Below, in pieces: positions 40,931 to 50,159 of a stretch of 63,966 bases of DNA (the first letter of the stretch is position 1; each line of letters begins with the position of its first letter). This stretch comes from Bacteroidales bacterium. GTDB lineage: Bacteria > Bacteroidota > Bacteroidia > Bacteroidales > WCHB1-69. The notes beneath the pieces were generated by a model. That model was not told the DNA's origin. It ran no database searches and saw only the letters and a list, made by a program, of their open reading frames with translations. The position numbers and the translations under genes were made by a program. The stretch lies in NCBI GenBank assembly GCA_017438945.1, contig JAFRUI010000012.1, positions 1 to 63,966 on the forward strand, in the 5' to 3' direction.

Positions 40931-41509
40931 ATTAAACGTAATGTTTTTCGGGATTTTCAGCCAGTGTTCGTAGGGTTTGCCGAGGCGTTTGACGGCGAGG
41001 GGCCAGATCTCTTCGGGGGGCGTGTCGAATATCAGGGAATGCGTGGCGGGGGCGACTACCCACATGTTGCGCAGAAGCTCGTCTTCGAGCTGTCCGGGTG
41101 ACCAGCCGGCGTAGCCCAACAGGAATTTGTGCTTCAGGTTGGGGATGGCCGCGTGCTCGATAACGGCCAGCAGCACAGGATTGTAGCCCACATAGACGTT
41201 GGGGAGCAGTTTGGACGCCTCCGGACAGGAGTCGAAGTTGTGCAGAAGGAAAACGGCTTCGGTCAGCACCGGCCCGCCGAAGAAAATGGGCGTATCGACT
41301 TTGATCTCGTTCACCACCTCGCGCACGCTGTGCGGCAGCGGCCTGTTGATGATCAGCCCCGCCGTGTGCTCCTCCTCGTAGTCCGTCAGCAGCACCACGG
41401 AATGGTTGAAGAAGGGGTCGTTGAAGTACGGGGTGGAGATCAACAACCGCCCCGCATCCGGCACGATCCCGGTGGGCTCAAAATCCAGAAAATCATTGTA
41501 CATGTCCAT
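40928..41509 (-). CDS. yqgE: YqgE/AlgH family protein
   Basis: 193 residues from the ATG at 41509, or 191 from 41503. An upstream start at 41527 is rejected because the -7 promoter box lies across it. The family blocks LLISTPYFNDPFFNHSVVLL, GLIINRP, FFGGPV and LGYAGWSPGQLEDEL are all present. YqgE/AlgH is a small conserved cytoplasmic protein, linked historically to transcription control, whose exact role is unsettled. It is divergent from pyrK. Confidence 0.92.
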   Translation of the reverse strand: MDMYNDFLDFEPTGIVPDAGRLLISTPYFNDPFFNHSVVLLTDYEEEHTAGLIINRPLPHSVREVVNEIKVDTPIFFGGPVLTEAVFLLHNFDSCPEASKLLPNVYVGYNPVLLAVIEHAAIPNLKHKFLLGYAGWSPGQLEDELLRNMWVVAPATHSLIFDTPPEEIWPLAVKRLGKPYEHWLKIPKNITFN

Positions 41510-41524
41510 TTTCCAAAATTTGCG

Positions 41525-41532
41525 CAAAAATA
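41525..41532 (-). promoter_or_regulatory. -7 box of yqgE
   Basis: TATTTTTG on the minus strand. Transcription would start just inside the longer frame, which supports the ATG at 41509 or 41503. Confidence 0.65.
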
Positions 41533-41661
41533 CGATTTTTATTTTTATCCTAATATGATGCCGTTGATAGGACGGGAAGGAAGTTGTGCTTCCATTTTGA
41601 ATTTTTTTCTATTTTCGCCGTTTGATAAATTTTGGATTCTTATCATTGAAACAATCTGATT

Positions 41662-42405
41662 ATGAGATATTTTGACAGTAAAGTGCTGGACAATCAACAG
41701 GTGGCTGACGACATTTTTGTGCTACGTGTGGAACGTAATGGCGCGGAGGCGAAGGCGGGACAGTTCTACATGTTGAAGAGCTGGGACAAGGAATTGACTT
41801 TGATGCGTCCGATCAGTGTCTTCAAGGCGGAACCGGATGAGCTGTGGTTTATGTACCGCTTGGTCGGAAAAGGCACCCAAAGGATGTCGCTGTTGGAAAA
41901 GAATGCGTCCATCAAGTTGCTGGGACCATGCGGGAACGGCTACCCTTGCGAGAAACTCTCCGGAAAAGTGGCTGTCGTCGGTGGCGGACTGGGCGTCCCC
42001 CCGTTGTGCGAGACGTCCAAACAGCTGACCCAGGCCGGGGTCACCGTTGATGCTTACCTCGGCTTCCGGGATGTCCTTTTCGGCGTGGAGGATTTTGAGC
42101 CGTGGTGCGACAGTATCTTCGTCTCCACCGAAAAAGGAGAAGAGGGCTACAAAGGATTTGTCACGGATCTGCTGAAACCGGAAGGATACGATTGCGTGAT
42201 CACCTGCGGACCCGAAATCATGATGCGCAAGGTCGCCGCGATGTGCGCGGAAGCCCATGTTCCCTGTTACTGCTCGCTGGAGCATCGGATGGCCTGCGGA
42301 CTCGGCGCCTGCCTCGGCTGCAGCATCCGCACCCAAAACGGCATGAAACGCGTCTGCAAAGACGGCCCGGTCTTCCTCAGCACCGACCTGCTGTGGAATA
42401 GTTAG
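41662..42405 (+). CDS. pyrK: Dihydroorotate dehydrogenase electron-transfer subunit
   Basis: 247 residues. An FAD-binding barrel (LMRPISVFK near residue 50) is followed by an NAD-binding domain (VAVVGGGLGVPPL) and a C-terminal 2Fe-2S cluster site with four cysteines (CSLEHRMACGLGACLGC... ...RVCKDG). PyrK passes electrons from dihydroorotate oxidation to NAD in class 1B enzymes. Its partner PyrD follows 135 bp later, across a spacer made of heptamer and hexamer repeats. The TAG stop is part of the first heptamer. Confidence 0.94.
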   Translation: MRYFDSKVLDNQQVADDIFVLRVERNGAEAKAGQFYMLKSWDKELTLMRPISVFKAEPDELWFMYRLVGKGTQRMSLLEKNASIKLLGPCGNGYPCEKLSGKVAVVGGGLGVPPLCETSKQLTQAGVTVDAYLGFRDVLFGVEDFEPWCDSIFVSTEKGEEGYKGFVTDLLKPEGYDCVITCGPEIMMRKVAAMCAEAHVPCYCSLEHRMACGLGACLGCSIRTQNGMKRVCKDGPVFLSTDLLWNS

Positions 42406-42462
42406 CCGTTAGTAGTTAGCAGTTAGCAGTTAGTAGTTAGTAGTTGGCGGTTAGTAGTTGGC
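42400..42462 (+). repeat. Heptamer array, nine AGTTAGC-type units, containing the pyrK stop
   Basis: The units read AGTTAGC, CGTTAGT, AGTTAGC, AGTTAGC, AGTTAGT, AGTTAGT, AGTTGGC, GGTTAGT and AGTTGGC. The pyrK TAG (42403-42405) is in the first. Confidence 0.93.
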
Positions 42463-42474
42463 TTTGAGCCAATA

Positions 42475-42540
42475 GTCATAGTCTAAGTCTAAGTTATAGT
42501 CTAAGTTAAAGTCTAAGTCTAAGTCATAGTTAAAGTCATA
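42475..42540 (+). repeat. Hexamer array, eleven GTCTAA-type units, ending at the pyrD start
   Basis: Units such as GTCATA, GTCTAA, GTTATA and GTTAAA run in strict 6-bp register and end at the base before the pyrD ATG. Confidence 0.92.
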
Positions 42541-43452
42541 ATGGATAAAGAAATCAATTTGTCAGTGAATATCGCGGGAATCCCGTTTAAGAATCCGGTC
42601 ATTGCCGCATCAGGGACTTTCGGGTTCGGCGAAGAATATAATGAACTGTATGATGTCGGGCGTCTGGGCGGAATCTGTTCCAAAGGCCTGACCCTTCATC
42701 CGAAAGACGGGAACGAGGGCATTCGGGTCTGGGAAACGGCCTCCGGGATGATGAACAGCGTGGGGTTGCAGAATCCGGGTGTTGAGTATTTCATCGCGAA
42801 TGATATTCCCTTGATGCGCCGTTTCGGGAATGTGCTGATTGCCAATATGGGCGGTCACAGTTTGGAAGATTATGTCACCGGCGCTTCCATGCTTTCCGCC
42901 GCCGATATCGACATGTTGGAACTGAACATCTCCTGTCCGAATGTGAAGAGCGGCGGCATGGCTTTCGGCATCAAAGCGGATGTGGCGCACGATGTGGTCA
43001 AAGAGGTGCGTGCGGTCTGCAAGAAACCCTTGATAGTCAAGTTGTCCCCGAATGCGGAGAACATTCTGGATATGGCCAAGGCGTGTGAGGATGCCGGCGC
43101 TGACGCGCTTTCGCTGGTCAACACGTTCCAGGCCATGGCCATCGACATCCGCAAACGGAAACCGGTCTTCAACAACGTCTATGCCGGCCTGTCGGGCGCG
43201 GCCATCAAGCCGATCGCGCTCCGCATGGTCCATTCGGTCAGCAAACAGGTCCGCGTTCCCGTGATCGGGATTGGCGGAATCTACACGGCGGAGGATGTCC
43301 TCGAATTCATGATGGCGGGTGCCAGCGCCGTGCAGATCGGCACCGTGAATTTTAACGACCCGCTCGCAGGCAAGAATGTGCTGGAGGATTTGTCCGCACT
43401 CTGCCGGCGTGAGGGAATTGTTGACATAAACGAAATCAAAGGGATATGCTAA
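42541..43452 (+). CDS. pyrD: Dihydroorotate dehydrogenase B, catalytic subunit
   Basis: 303 residues. It shows the class 1B features: [14 protein letters not shown] near the start, [11 protein letters not shown] with the active-site-loop cysteine, [15 protein letters not shown] and [16 protein letters not shown] for FMN phosphate binding. It oxidises dihydroorotate to orotate in pyrimidine synthesis and works with PyrK upstream. It overlaps the next gene by 7 bp. Confidence 0.96.
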   Translation: MDKEINLSVNIAGIPFKNPVIAASGTFGFGEEYNELYDVGRLGGICSKGLTLHPKDGNEGIRVWETASGMMNSVGLQNPGVEYFIANDIPLMRRFGNVLIANMGGHSLEDYVTGASMLSAADIDMLELNISCPNVKSGGMAFGIKADVAHDVVKEVRAVCKKPLIVKLSPNAENILDMAKACEDAGADALSLVNTFQAMAIDIRKRKPVFNNVYAGLSGAAIKPIALRMVHSVSKQVRVPVIGIGGIYTAEDVLEFMMAGASAVQIGTVNFNDPLAGKNVLEDLSALCRREGIVDINEIKGIC

Positions 43453-44522
43453 ATCGTTTTCGGAATTTATGGATGCTGCTCATTTGCATGGGCTTAACCG
43501 TTTATGGATACGGCCAGTCGTCGGCCACGCAGCCGCCTAACCCGGGATTTGAGAACTGGCCCGGCAGCGAGACCAGCTCCCCTGCGGGATGGCATTCTTA
43601 CGACGAGGCCTCTGGGATTTTCGCCAGCACCGTCTCCAACAAAAGCGGCGGTGACCAGCCCTCCCTGCAACGGGTCAGCGGCCGTTTCGGGAAAAACGCC
43701 GTGGTGATCCGCTGCAACAAGGTCATCGGCGTCGCGGCCAATGGCGCGCTGACCTGCGGACGCGTGTGCATGGCGGCGATGGGCGCCTCCAGCCCGAAAA
43801 ACTACTGCTTCACCGACCGAGCGAACGGATATGCCTACAAGTTCACCGCCCGTCCGGATTCGGTCTATTTCTGGGCCAAGTTCAAAATGAAAGGGAATGT
43901 GACGGCCTCCGCCAAGGCGCATCTGCACACCGACTGCGATTTCCGGGATTTTGTGGATATCGGCCAGCCGTCGGACATCGCCTCCGCGATTTTCTATTTC
44001 CAAGACAAGGGGAACGGCCAATGGCATCAGTACAAACAGGCGTTCAAGGCATTCGCCTCCCCGCAAAAGGCCACAGCGGAACAGGCTCCGATCCCCACGC
44101 TGGACAACTGGACCCGCCGGCCAAGCTACCTGCTGTTCTCTTTTACCACAAACCGTTATGTGATGAAGGGAACGAAGGGGGACGCCCTCTACATCGACAA
44201 TATCCAGTTCATCTACAATAAGAAATTGTCCATGCTGTATATTGACGGGGTGGAGCTTCCCGACTTCTCTGGCGACAGGGATGAATATGTCTGCTTCTAC
44301 GATCCGAAATCTTCGTCTTCACTGCCACTCGTCGAAGCGGCCACGGAATCGCCAAGAGCGGAGGTGTCTGTACGTCAGGCAACGATGGCCAACCCTGTTG
44401 CTGAGGTGACGGTCTCCCATGACGATGTGGTATTAGGCAACGCCTCGCCGAAAGTGTATAGGATATTTTTCCTCCCGCAATACGCCTCACCTTTGGCGTT
44501 GGGCAAAGAGGGTGCTCGATAG
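43446..44522 (+). CDS. PCMD-domain secreted protein (putative carbohydrate-related)
   Basis: 358 residues. The N-terminal [23 protein letters not shown] is a signal peptide. [10 protein letters not shown] opens a PCMD (putative carbohydrate metabolism) beta-sandwich domain; [11 protein letters not shown] near residue 255 is its usual last strand. The C-terminal [18 protein letters not shown] region is not a recognised sorting domain. It overlaps pyrD by 7 bp, so it is read from the same transcript although unrelated in function. Probably a cell-surface protein. Confidence 0.75.
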   Translation: MLNRFRNLWMLLICMGLTVYGYGQSSATQPPNPGFENWPGSETSSPAGWHSYDEASGIFASTVSNKSGGDQPSLQRVSGRFGKNAVVIRCNKVIGVAANGALTCGRVCMAAMGASSPKNYCFTDRANGYAYKFTARPDSVYFWAKFKMKGNVTASAKAHLHTDCDFRDFVDIGQPSDIASAIFYFQDKGNGQWHQYKQAFKAFASPQKATAEQAPIPTLDNWTRRPSYLLFSFTTNRYVMKGTKGDALYIDNIQFIYNKKLSMLYIDGVELPDFSGDRDEYVCFYDPKSSSSLPLVEAATESPRAEVSVRQATMANPVAEVTVSHDDVVLGNASPKVYRIFFLPQYASPLALGKEGAR

Positions 44523-44599
44523 CAGAAATGTGCCCATGATGACAATAAAAGGAGGGATTGTACGTTATCGATTTTTATCAATAAAATAATAAAAGGAAA

Positions 44600-45196
44600 A
44601 TGAAAAGTGTTCAGCTAAAATCCGTTATGCTGTTTGTGGCGTCTTTGCTGGTATTGAATCTCTCCACGATCGAGAATTCACACGCACAGGTCGCTTTAGG
44701 TATAAAGGCGGCAGGGAACCGGACAAATTATCAGAAACTGACAACAGCGAATTTCGGAATGGAAGCGGGTGTTTTCATGCGTTTGGGACAGAATTTCTAT
44801 TTCCAGCCCGAGGTGAATTATTCTTTGAGAAATTCCACATTCAAGAAAAATTCCGATGAGATATCCTCCTCGAATGTGAATTTAAGACAACACTTCGTCT
44901 CTGTCCCCGCTTTGTTGGGATACCATTTCATCAATATGGAAAACTTCAAATTCCATCTGACTTTCGGTCCCCGTTTTGATTTCAGGATTGCAGACAATAT
45001 CGAAGGGACAGATTGGAAAGCGAATTCTTTGCAGTGGGGAGCACAAGTTGGTCTGGGTGTGGATTTATGGCGGTTTACCCTTGACGCCAGTTATTGCTTT
45101 GCGGCGGATAATTTCCACAATACGGTCACCACGGTGACGCAAACCGAATTCGTCAATACCGTCCTTGTTTCGTTGGGCTTCAAAATTCTCAAATAA
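44600..45196 (+). CDS. Outer membrane beta-barrel (porin-family) protein
   Basis: 198 residues with a signal peptide ending ENSHA|Q. The sequence VALGIKAAGNRTNYQ, then FYFQPEVNYSLRNSTF, FHLTFGPRFDFRI and VLVSLGFKIL is typical of the small eight-stranded barrels of Bacteroidota. It sits just before an ECF sigma gene, separated by a terminator-like hairpin. Function unknown. Confidence 0.8.
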   Translation: MKSVQLKSVMLFVASLLVLNLSTIENSHAQVALGIKAAGNRTNYQKLTTANFGMEAGVFMRLGQNFYFQPEVNYSLRNSTFKKNSDEISSSNVNLRQHFVSVPALLGYHFINMENFKFHLTFGPRFDFRIADNIEGTDWKANSLQWGAQVGLGVDLWRFTLDASYCFAADNFHNTVTTVTQTEFVNTVLVSLGFKILK

Positions 45197-45207
45197 CCCT
45201 TTCAAGC

Positions 45208-45239
45208 CTTGGGTGATTTTTTTTTGAGAGTCACCCAAG
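45208..45239 (+). terminator. Terminator-like hairpin after the barrel gene
   Basis: CTTGGGTGA pairs with TCACCCAAG around a T-rich loop of 14 nt and is followed by ATTTTGTTTT. It separates the barrel gene from the ECF sigma gene. Confidence 0.55.
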
Positions 45240-45267
45240 ATTTTGTTTTCAAAATACGTTCATATAT

Positions 45268-45822
45268 ATGAAAGAGCAGTCGGAGGTGTTGCAGTGGGTG
45301 CAGGATTGCCGTTCGGGCAGTACCCGTGCGCAACACAAACTGTTCCGGTATTTCTATGGCAAAGTCATGAGCATCTGCATGCGCTACGCCGGAAGTACGG
45401 ACGAGGCCGCCGATATGCTCAACGAAGGTTTCTTGAAAGTGTTTTCTAACCTTGATAAATATGAAAACTCAGGTTCTTTTGAAGCGTGGCTGAAACGTGT
45501 GGTGTGCAATGCCGCACTGGATTACCGGCGCAGGTATGACAAGAATGTGGAATTGGTGGATATTGACGAGGTTCAGGATTCCCATCTTTCGGATTACAAT
45601 GTGAACGACGCCATGTCGAAGATTTCATCGGAGGAGATTGTCGGATTGATCCAGCACTTGCCGCCTGTGACGCGGGTCGTGTTCAACATGTACGTGTTCG
45701 AGGGCTTCTCGCATCGCGAGATCGCCCAACAGCTGGACATTTCGGAAAACACCTCAGCATGGCATGTGAATCAGGCCAGAAGTCGCCTCAAGGAATCATT
45801 AAAACAGTATGACAATGAATGA
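45268..45822 (+). CDS. RNA polymerase ECF sigma factor
   Basis: 184 residues. Region 2 is recognisable in MRYAGSTDEAADMLNEGFLKVFSNLDKYENSGSFEAWLKRVVCNAALDYRRR. Region 4 is in FNMYVFEGFSHREIAQQLDISENTSAWHVNQARSRLKESL, with the helix-turn-helix that binds the -35 element. The next gene overlaps it by up to 14 bp and has one membrane segment, as anti-sigma factors do. The signal and regulon are unknown; the barrel gene upstream is a candidate target. Confidence 0.93.
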   Translation: MKEQSEVLQWVQDCRSGSTRAQHKLFRYFYGKVMSICMRYAGSTDEAADMLNEGFLKVFSNLDKYENSGSFEAWLKRVVCNAALDYRRRYDKNVELVDIDEVQDSHLSDYNVNDAMSKISSEEIVGLIQHLPPVTRVVFNMYVFEGFSHREIAQQLDISENTSAWHVNQARSRLKESLKQYDNE

Positions 45823-46330
45823 TATGACGGATTTTGACAAACTGATCAAAGAAAAAGCGGAGAAAGCCTCCTATCCTTACGATGAGGCTGCCTGGAGACA
45901 ATTCAAGCGCAAGGCTGGATTGCCTGGCAGCACTGCAAAGTATTGGGTGGCGGGTGCTTCCGCCCTTATGGTGGCCGGAGGTCTCTTTTTGCTCAAACCG
46001 GGGCATCCGGAAAAGTCGTTGCAGGATAATCCCTCAACGACGGGCGTTGTCGCGCCTGATTCTGCAATGGTGTTGCAGAACCCCTCTGACGAGGCATTGG
46101 AAGACACACTGACCTTGCCGGCAGAGAACACCACTGCGAAAAAACCGCTCCAGGCTTCCCGTCACCAAACCGAACCGATGGATGCAACTAAAGTACAAGC
46201 AAAGAAAGATACGCCTAAAGTGTCCCGAAAGGTCATCTACGGAAAACCGCTGGTCATTGATGTGGACACCATCACCCGGATGGTTCCTACGGACGAGGAA
46301 CTGGAGAAAGGGCACAGCCGCTTGTTCTGA
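45809..46330 (+). CDS. Probable anti-sigma-like single-pass membrane protein
   Basis: 173 residues; ATGs at 45809, 45815 and 45824 are all possible. A short cytoplasmic part (TDFDKLIKEKAEKASYPYDEAAWRQFKRKA) precedes one membrane helix (YWVAGASALMVAGGLFLL, about 49-67) and a polar periplasmic tail. This is the layout of Bacteroidota anti-sigma or sigma-associated proteins, and the gene is coupled to the ECF sigma gene. No zinc-binding anti-sigma motif is visible, so the function is inferred from context. Confidence 0.65.
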   Translation: MTMNDMTDFDKLIKEKAEKASYPYDEAAWRQFKRKAGLPGSTAKYWVAGASALMVAGGLFLLKPGHPEKSLQDNPSTTGVVAPDSAMVLQNPSDEALEDTLTLPAENTTAKKPLQASRHQTEPMDATKVQAKKDTPKVSRKVIYGKPLVIDVDTITRMVPTDEELEKGHSRLF

Positions 46331-46347
46331 GGATAGTAATGAATGAC

Positions 46348-46381
46348 AAAAAAAACACCGCAAATTTGCGGTGTTTTTTTT
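46348..46381. terminator. Bidirectional intrinsic terminator
   Basis: Eight A, CACCGCAAA, TTTGCGGTG, eight T form a perfect palindrome. It lies between the convergent genes ending at 46330 and 46398 and gives a U-tract in both directions. Confidence 0.93.
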
Positions 46382-46397
46382 GATTATATGGATGTGA

Positions 46398-47495
46398 TTA
46401 CAGAATCTTCGCAGAGAGTTTCACCGTTTGAATCGGCTTGGCGGGGTCGTTCGTGATAATGTCGAGCGTGGCGTTTTGAGTGCTTGGACGACCCGGGGCT
46501 TTTATCGTGACGGTGATTTCAGCGGTCTCACCGGCAGGGATGACCATCATGTTGGTGCTGGCAGAGATCATCGGAACGCTGGACTCGAGGGCTCTGATGG
46601 CCAGAGGCGATTTACCCGTGTTTTTCACCTGCATGGTCTGGGTCTTGGTCGTGTTCTTCTGCATGTTGCCCAGGCTGAGAGAATCTGTGGTCAGTTGGCA
46701 CACCGGAGCGTTCTTGAGTTGCTTGGGGGTGAGTTTGGAGAAGTCTTCTTTGATGTTGATGGCGTAGTGGACGCGTTTCGTAGGCTCGATGGAGTCGTTG
46801 GTCTGGAAGCTGATCATGTCTTTCACCTGACCGAATTTGTTGCGCTTGGAGGCATCGTATTTCAGGATGAAGAAACCTTCTTGACCGGGAAGCAGCTCGG
46901 CGCCGAAGTTGCGGTAAACTTCCGTGACATAGTCGTAAGTTTTGTCGAGCTTGATGGAGACGGGCTTGGTCCAGAAGTTGCGGACATTGAACGTGTCGTT
47001 GACCGTTGCGGTGTTCAGCAAATCGTGAGCGACGTTGGGTTCTTTGATTCTCAACATGCCGTTGGACTTGGTGTATCCGGCTTTTTCAAACTCTGTGGGG
47101 GGGCGTTTGATGACCTCACCCTTGATGAAAATCATGTGGGGTGTGGCTTTCTCGTTCTCAACGAAACGGGGTTCGTTGGTCGTGACGCGGATGTTCTTGT
47201 TGAAAGCACCCGGTCTGTTGTAAGGATTGTAAGTGGCCTCGATATAACCCTGCTCGCCGGGAGCAATGGCACCTTTGGTGTAGTTGGCCGCTGTGCAACC
47301 GCATCCGGGACGTACGTTGGTCAGTTCCAGGGGCTCAGTGCCGACGTTGGTGAAGATGAATTTACCTGTCACTTTGCCACCTTCCTCTTTGATTTTACCG
47401 AAATCGTAGGTGGTGTTTTCAAACTTGATTTCCGGCTGAGCAACGCAAATGATGCATGCTACAACCGCTAACAATAATAAACCTAACTTTTTCAT
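46398..47495 (-). CDS. DUF1573 domain exported protein
   Basis: 365 residues from the ATG at 47495; an in-frame TTG at 47501 is less likely. The signal peptide is MKKLGLLLLAVVACIICVA|Q. IKFENTTYDFGKIKEEGGKVTGKFIFTNVG is the DUF1573 opening, followed by GCGCTAANYTKGAIAPGEQG. At least one further immunoglobulin-like domain (about 265-365, PVCQLTTDSLSLGNMQKNTTKTQTM) follows. Such proteins are common secreted or surface proteins of Bacteroidota; the role is unclear. The promoter box overlaps the 3' end of mpl. Confidence 0.9.
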   Translation of the reverse strand: MKKLGLLLLAVVACIICVAQPEIKFENTTYDFGKIKEEGGKVTGKFIFTNVGTEPLELTNVRPGCGCTAANYTKGAIAPGEQGYIEATYNPYNRPGAFNKNIRVTTNEPRFVENEKATPHMIFIKGEVIKRPPTEFEKAGYTKSNGMLRIKEPNVAHDLLNTATVNDTFNVRNFWTKPVSIKLDKTYDYVTEVYRNFGAELLPGQEGFFILKYDASKRNKFGQVKDMISFQTNDSIEPTKRVHYAINIKEDFSKLTPKQLKNAPVCQLTTDSLSLGNMQKNTTKTQTMQVKNTGKSPLAIRALESSVPMISASTNMMVIPAGETAEITVTIKAPGRPSTQNATLDIITNDPAKPIQTVKLSAKIL

Positions 47496-47552
47496 TGTCA
47501 ATTATTTTTGTTGTTTGTATTTTTATTATTTTTTGATATTTCTTCTATATTT

Positions 47553-48917
47553 TTAAGCCGGCAAAAGTACAATTTTTTCTCCGAATTCATTCAAATTAAT
47601 TCCGTCAAAATTTCCCGATGACATCAGGAGAAGTACACTATGGTGCCAATCCATAGACAACAGCTTGTCTATTAGCATATTAGAGTCGTTGTAAATCTGT
47701 AAATCTTCTCGTTTGAAAGCGTTGAAAATCATGTCAGGACTTATGGGAGGAAGTTTTTTGTGTTGCACGGCGGCGGGGGAGTAGTAAACCATGGCCGTGT
47801 CTGCCTCATCCATGGCGTGTTGGTACTGCTTCAGAAACTCCTCCGTAAGGCTGCTGAACGTGTGCAGTTCCATACATGCCACCAACTTCCGGTCAGGGTA
47901 CTGCTCGCGTACGGCGTTAATGGTCGCTTTGAGTTTGGATGGCGAATGCGCAAAGTCTTTGTATACAGCGCACTCAGAGTTCTCCGCTACTAACTCCAAC
48001 CGTTTTGAAGCGCCTTTGAAGGTGGCGATGGCTTCGTAGAATTGCGCATCGCTCAGCCCCAATGCGTTGCATGCGAGGCGCGCGGCATTGATGTTCATCA
48101 GGTTGTGCTTGCCGAAAATCTGCAACGGCACGGGCTGACTGTCGGTTTTGAGATAGGTGATGCCCTCCTCGATATAGTAAGGATGGATGCCGTAGGGCTT
48201 GCAGGTTGTGGTGGTGATTTTTTCTCCGAGTTTTCGGAGCTCCGCATCCTCTTGACAATAAATCAGTTGTCCGTCCTGAGGAATCAGTTTTGCGAAAATC
48301 TCGAATTGCTGCACGTAGTTCTCGAATGTGGGGAAGACGTTGATGTGGTCCCATGCAATGCCGCTGATGATGCCGATAGTCGGCTGATAGACATGGAATT
48401 TCGGACGACGGTCGATAGGGGAGGTGAGGTATTCGTCGCCTTCGATGATCATCATCTTTGCCGTGTCGGAAAGGCGGACCATCACCTCGAAACCCTCCAG
48501 CTGCGCCCCGACCATGTAGTCGCACTCGATGTGGTTGTGCTGCAACACGTGTATGATCATGGAGGTGATGGTGGTTTTGCCGTGGCTGCCACCCACCACC
48601 ACGCGGATTTTGTCTTTGCTTTGTTCGTAAAGATATTCGGGGTATGAGTATATTTTGAGATTTAACTCTTTTGCTTTCAGTAATTCCGGATTGTCTTCGC
48701 GTGCATGCATGCCTAAGATGACCGCATCCAAGTCGGAGGTGATCCGTTCAGGGTGCCACCCGATATCGTCAGGCAGAATCCCATATTTGGCCAGACGCCC
48801 CTTGGCTGGGTCGAATATTTCGTCATCAGATCCGGAGACCTCAAAACCTTTGATTTTCAATGCGATGGCAAGATTGTGCATCGCGCTGCCCCCAATAGCG
48901 ATAAAATGTACTTTCAT
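47553..48917 (-). CDS. mpl: UDP-N-acetylmuramate:L-alanyl-gamma-D-glutamyl-meso-diaminopimelate ligase (murein peptide recycling)
   Basis: 454 residues. The Mur-ligase order is clear: an N-terminal Rossmann part (HFIAIGGSAMHNLAIALKIKG, then GSDDEI), the ATP site GGSHGKTTITSMI near residue 108, a central domain (EGDEY, GIAWDHINVFPT) and the C-terminal domain (DFAHSPSKLKATI). The MHNLA variant of the first loop and overall length favour Mpl over MurC. It attaches recycled tripeptide to UDP-MurNAc. Downstream of it is the DUF1573 gene with its own promoter. Confidence 0.88.
   Translation of the reverse strand: MKVHFIAIGGSAMHNLAIALKIKGFEVSGSDDEIFDPAKGRLAKYGILPDDIGWHPERITSDLDAVILGMHAREDNPELLKAKELNLKIYSYPEYLYEQSKDKIRVVVGGSHGKTTITSMIIHVLQHNHIECDYMVGAQLEGFEVMVRLSDTAKMMIIEGDEYLTSPIDRRPKFHVYQPTIGIISGIAWDHINVFPTFENYVQQFEIFAKLIPQDGQLIYCQEDAELRKLGEKITTTTCKPYGIHPYYIEEGITYLKTDSQPVPLQIFGKHNLMNINAARLACNALGLSDAQFYEAIATFKGASKRLELVAENSECAVYKDFAHSPSKLKATINAVREQYPDRKLVACMELHTFSSLTEEFLKQYQHAMDEADTAMVYYSPAAVQHKKLPPISPDMIFNAFKREDLQIYNDSNMLIDKLLSMDWHHSVLLLMSSGNFDGINLNEFGEKIVLLPA
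47562..47569 (-). promoter_or_regulatory. -7 box of the DUF1573 gene, inside the mpl 3' end
   Basis: TACTTTTG on the minus strand matches TAnnTTTG; a minus-strand TTTG at 47592-47595 is a possible -33 box. Confidence 0.55.
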
Positions 48918-49100
48918 AATACTTTCAATTGTTTTGTCAGACTCGCCAATAACGAAAAAGTTGAAATATTATTACATTTTTTTTAGTTGGTTTTCCCTGT
49001 TTCCGAATCATTATCGCCTTGAACCTCACGTCTGTGGACCTGAATAAATCAAGTGGGTGAATAAATCAGGAAAAAATAGTCAGTGATAATCTTTTTTTTG

Positions 49101-49108
49101 TAATTTTG
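49101..49108 (+). promoter_or_regulatory. -7 box of the HlyD-ABC operon
   Basis: TAATTTTG, 46 bp upstream of the adaptor ATG at 49155; no clear -33 box. Confidence 0.6.
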
Positions 49109-49154
49109 CGGGTTAGAGTAATGATTTTTTTAAGTAACTGATTATTAGTCTTAT

Positions 49155-50135
49155 ATGTCAAATAAGTATATGCGTGTCGAACAGTTTGGACATAAATTCT
49201 TGCGATTGGGATTTGCCTGCCTGCTCATGGGCGGGATCATGATATTTACCGCCGGTTGCGGGAAAAAGCACCGGAAAAATACTGCCAACGGCGTCTTTGA
49301 GGCCACGGAAATCATTGTTTCTTCGGAAAGCAACGGTAAAATGTTGAGTTTTGACATTCAAGAGGGACAGACCTATGAGGCAGGGACGCTGTTGGGGTGC
49401 ATCGACACTTTCCAGACCTACCTGCAGATCAAGCAGCTGGAATCCTCGATCAGTGCGACATTGGCCCGCCGTCCCAACATGCCTTCGCAGATGCGCGTTT
49501 TGGAGGACAAGTTGGCGACCCTCAACAAAGAGGAACGCCGTGTGCAAAATCTGTTGAAGGCCGATGCCGCAAGCACCAAGCAGCTTGAGGATCTCCAAGC
49601 GGAAATCAACATCACCAAAAGCCAGCTCGCCGCGCAAAAGTCCGCCCTCTCCATTCAGGACCAATCCATCCTTGAAGAGGTGGAGGCAATGCGCTTCCAA
49701 CTCCAGCAGCTGGAACACGCCATGGAGAATTGCAAGATTAAAGCCCCTATAACAGGCACGATTATCAACAAGTACATAGAAACCAACGAGTTGGCATACG
49801 CGGGGAAACCCCTTTTCAAAATCGCGGACATCACCAATATGTTCATCAAGGTGTATGTGACGGAGGACATGTTGGCGTCCATCAAACTGAATCAGGATGT
49901 CCTGGTGCATCTGGACAGCTACTCCCAAGAATCCGAAAAATCAAAAAAGGATAAGAAAACAGACGGTATCACCTATAACGGTAAAGTCACGTGGATTTCA
50001 CCCAAAGCGGAATTCACGCCCAAGATGATCCAGACCAAAGAGGAACGTACAAATCTCGTGTATGCTGTCAAAGTGAATTTCCTCAATGACGGCTCTGCGA
50101 AGATCGGTATGCCCGGGGATGTGGAATTCAAGTAA
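49155..50135 (+). CDS. HlyD-family adaptor lipoprotein of an ABC exporter
   Basis: 326 residues. The signal peptide ends at a lipobox (FTAGC, Cys 35 from the first Met; a second Met at residue 6 is an alternative start). Half-motifs of the barrel-sandwich domain (GKMLSFDIQEGQTYEAGTLLG and KAPITGTIINKYIETNE) flank a long coiled-coil hairpin (about 95-185). This matches the YhiI/HlyD group that partners ABC-2 type exporters. The ABC ATPase follows 24 bp later. No permease gene is present next to them. Confidence 0.88.
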   Translation: MSNKYMRVEQFGHKFLRLGFACLLMGGIMIFTAGCGKKHRKNTANGVFEATEIIVSSESNGKMLSFDIQEGQTYEAGTLLGCIDTFQTYLQIKQLESSISATLARRPNMPSQMRVLEDKLATLNKEERRVQNLLKADAASTKQLEDLQAEINITKSQLAAQKSALSIQDQSILEEVEAMRFQLQQLEHAMENCKIKAPITGTIINKYIETNELAYAGKPLFKIADITNMFIKVYVTEDMLASIKLNQDVLVHLDSYSQESEKSKKDKKTDGITYNGKVTWISPKAEFTPKMIQTKEERTNLVYAVKVNFLNDGSAKIGMPGDVEFK

Positions 50136-50159
50136 TGTCCTGACAAAACCGTTTTCCCG

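Noticed and set aside
41610-41617. TATTTTCG as the pyrK promoter
   Set aside because: The last positions deviate from TAnnTTTG and the nearest TTTG is only 10 bp upstream.
46428-47471. 347-residue plus-strand frame opposite the DUF1573 gene
   Set aside because: It is antisense to a well-supported exported protein and shows no domain.
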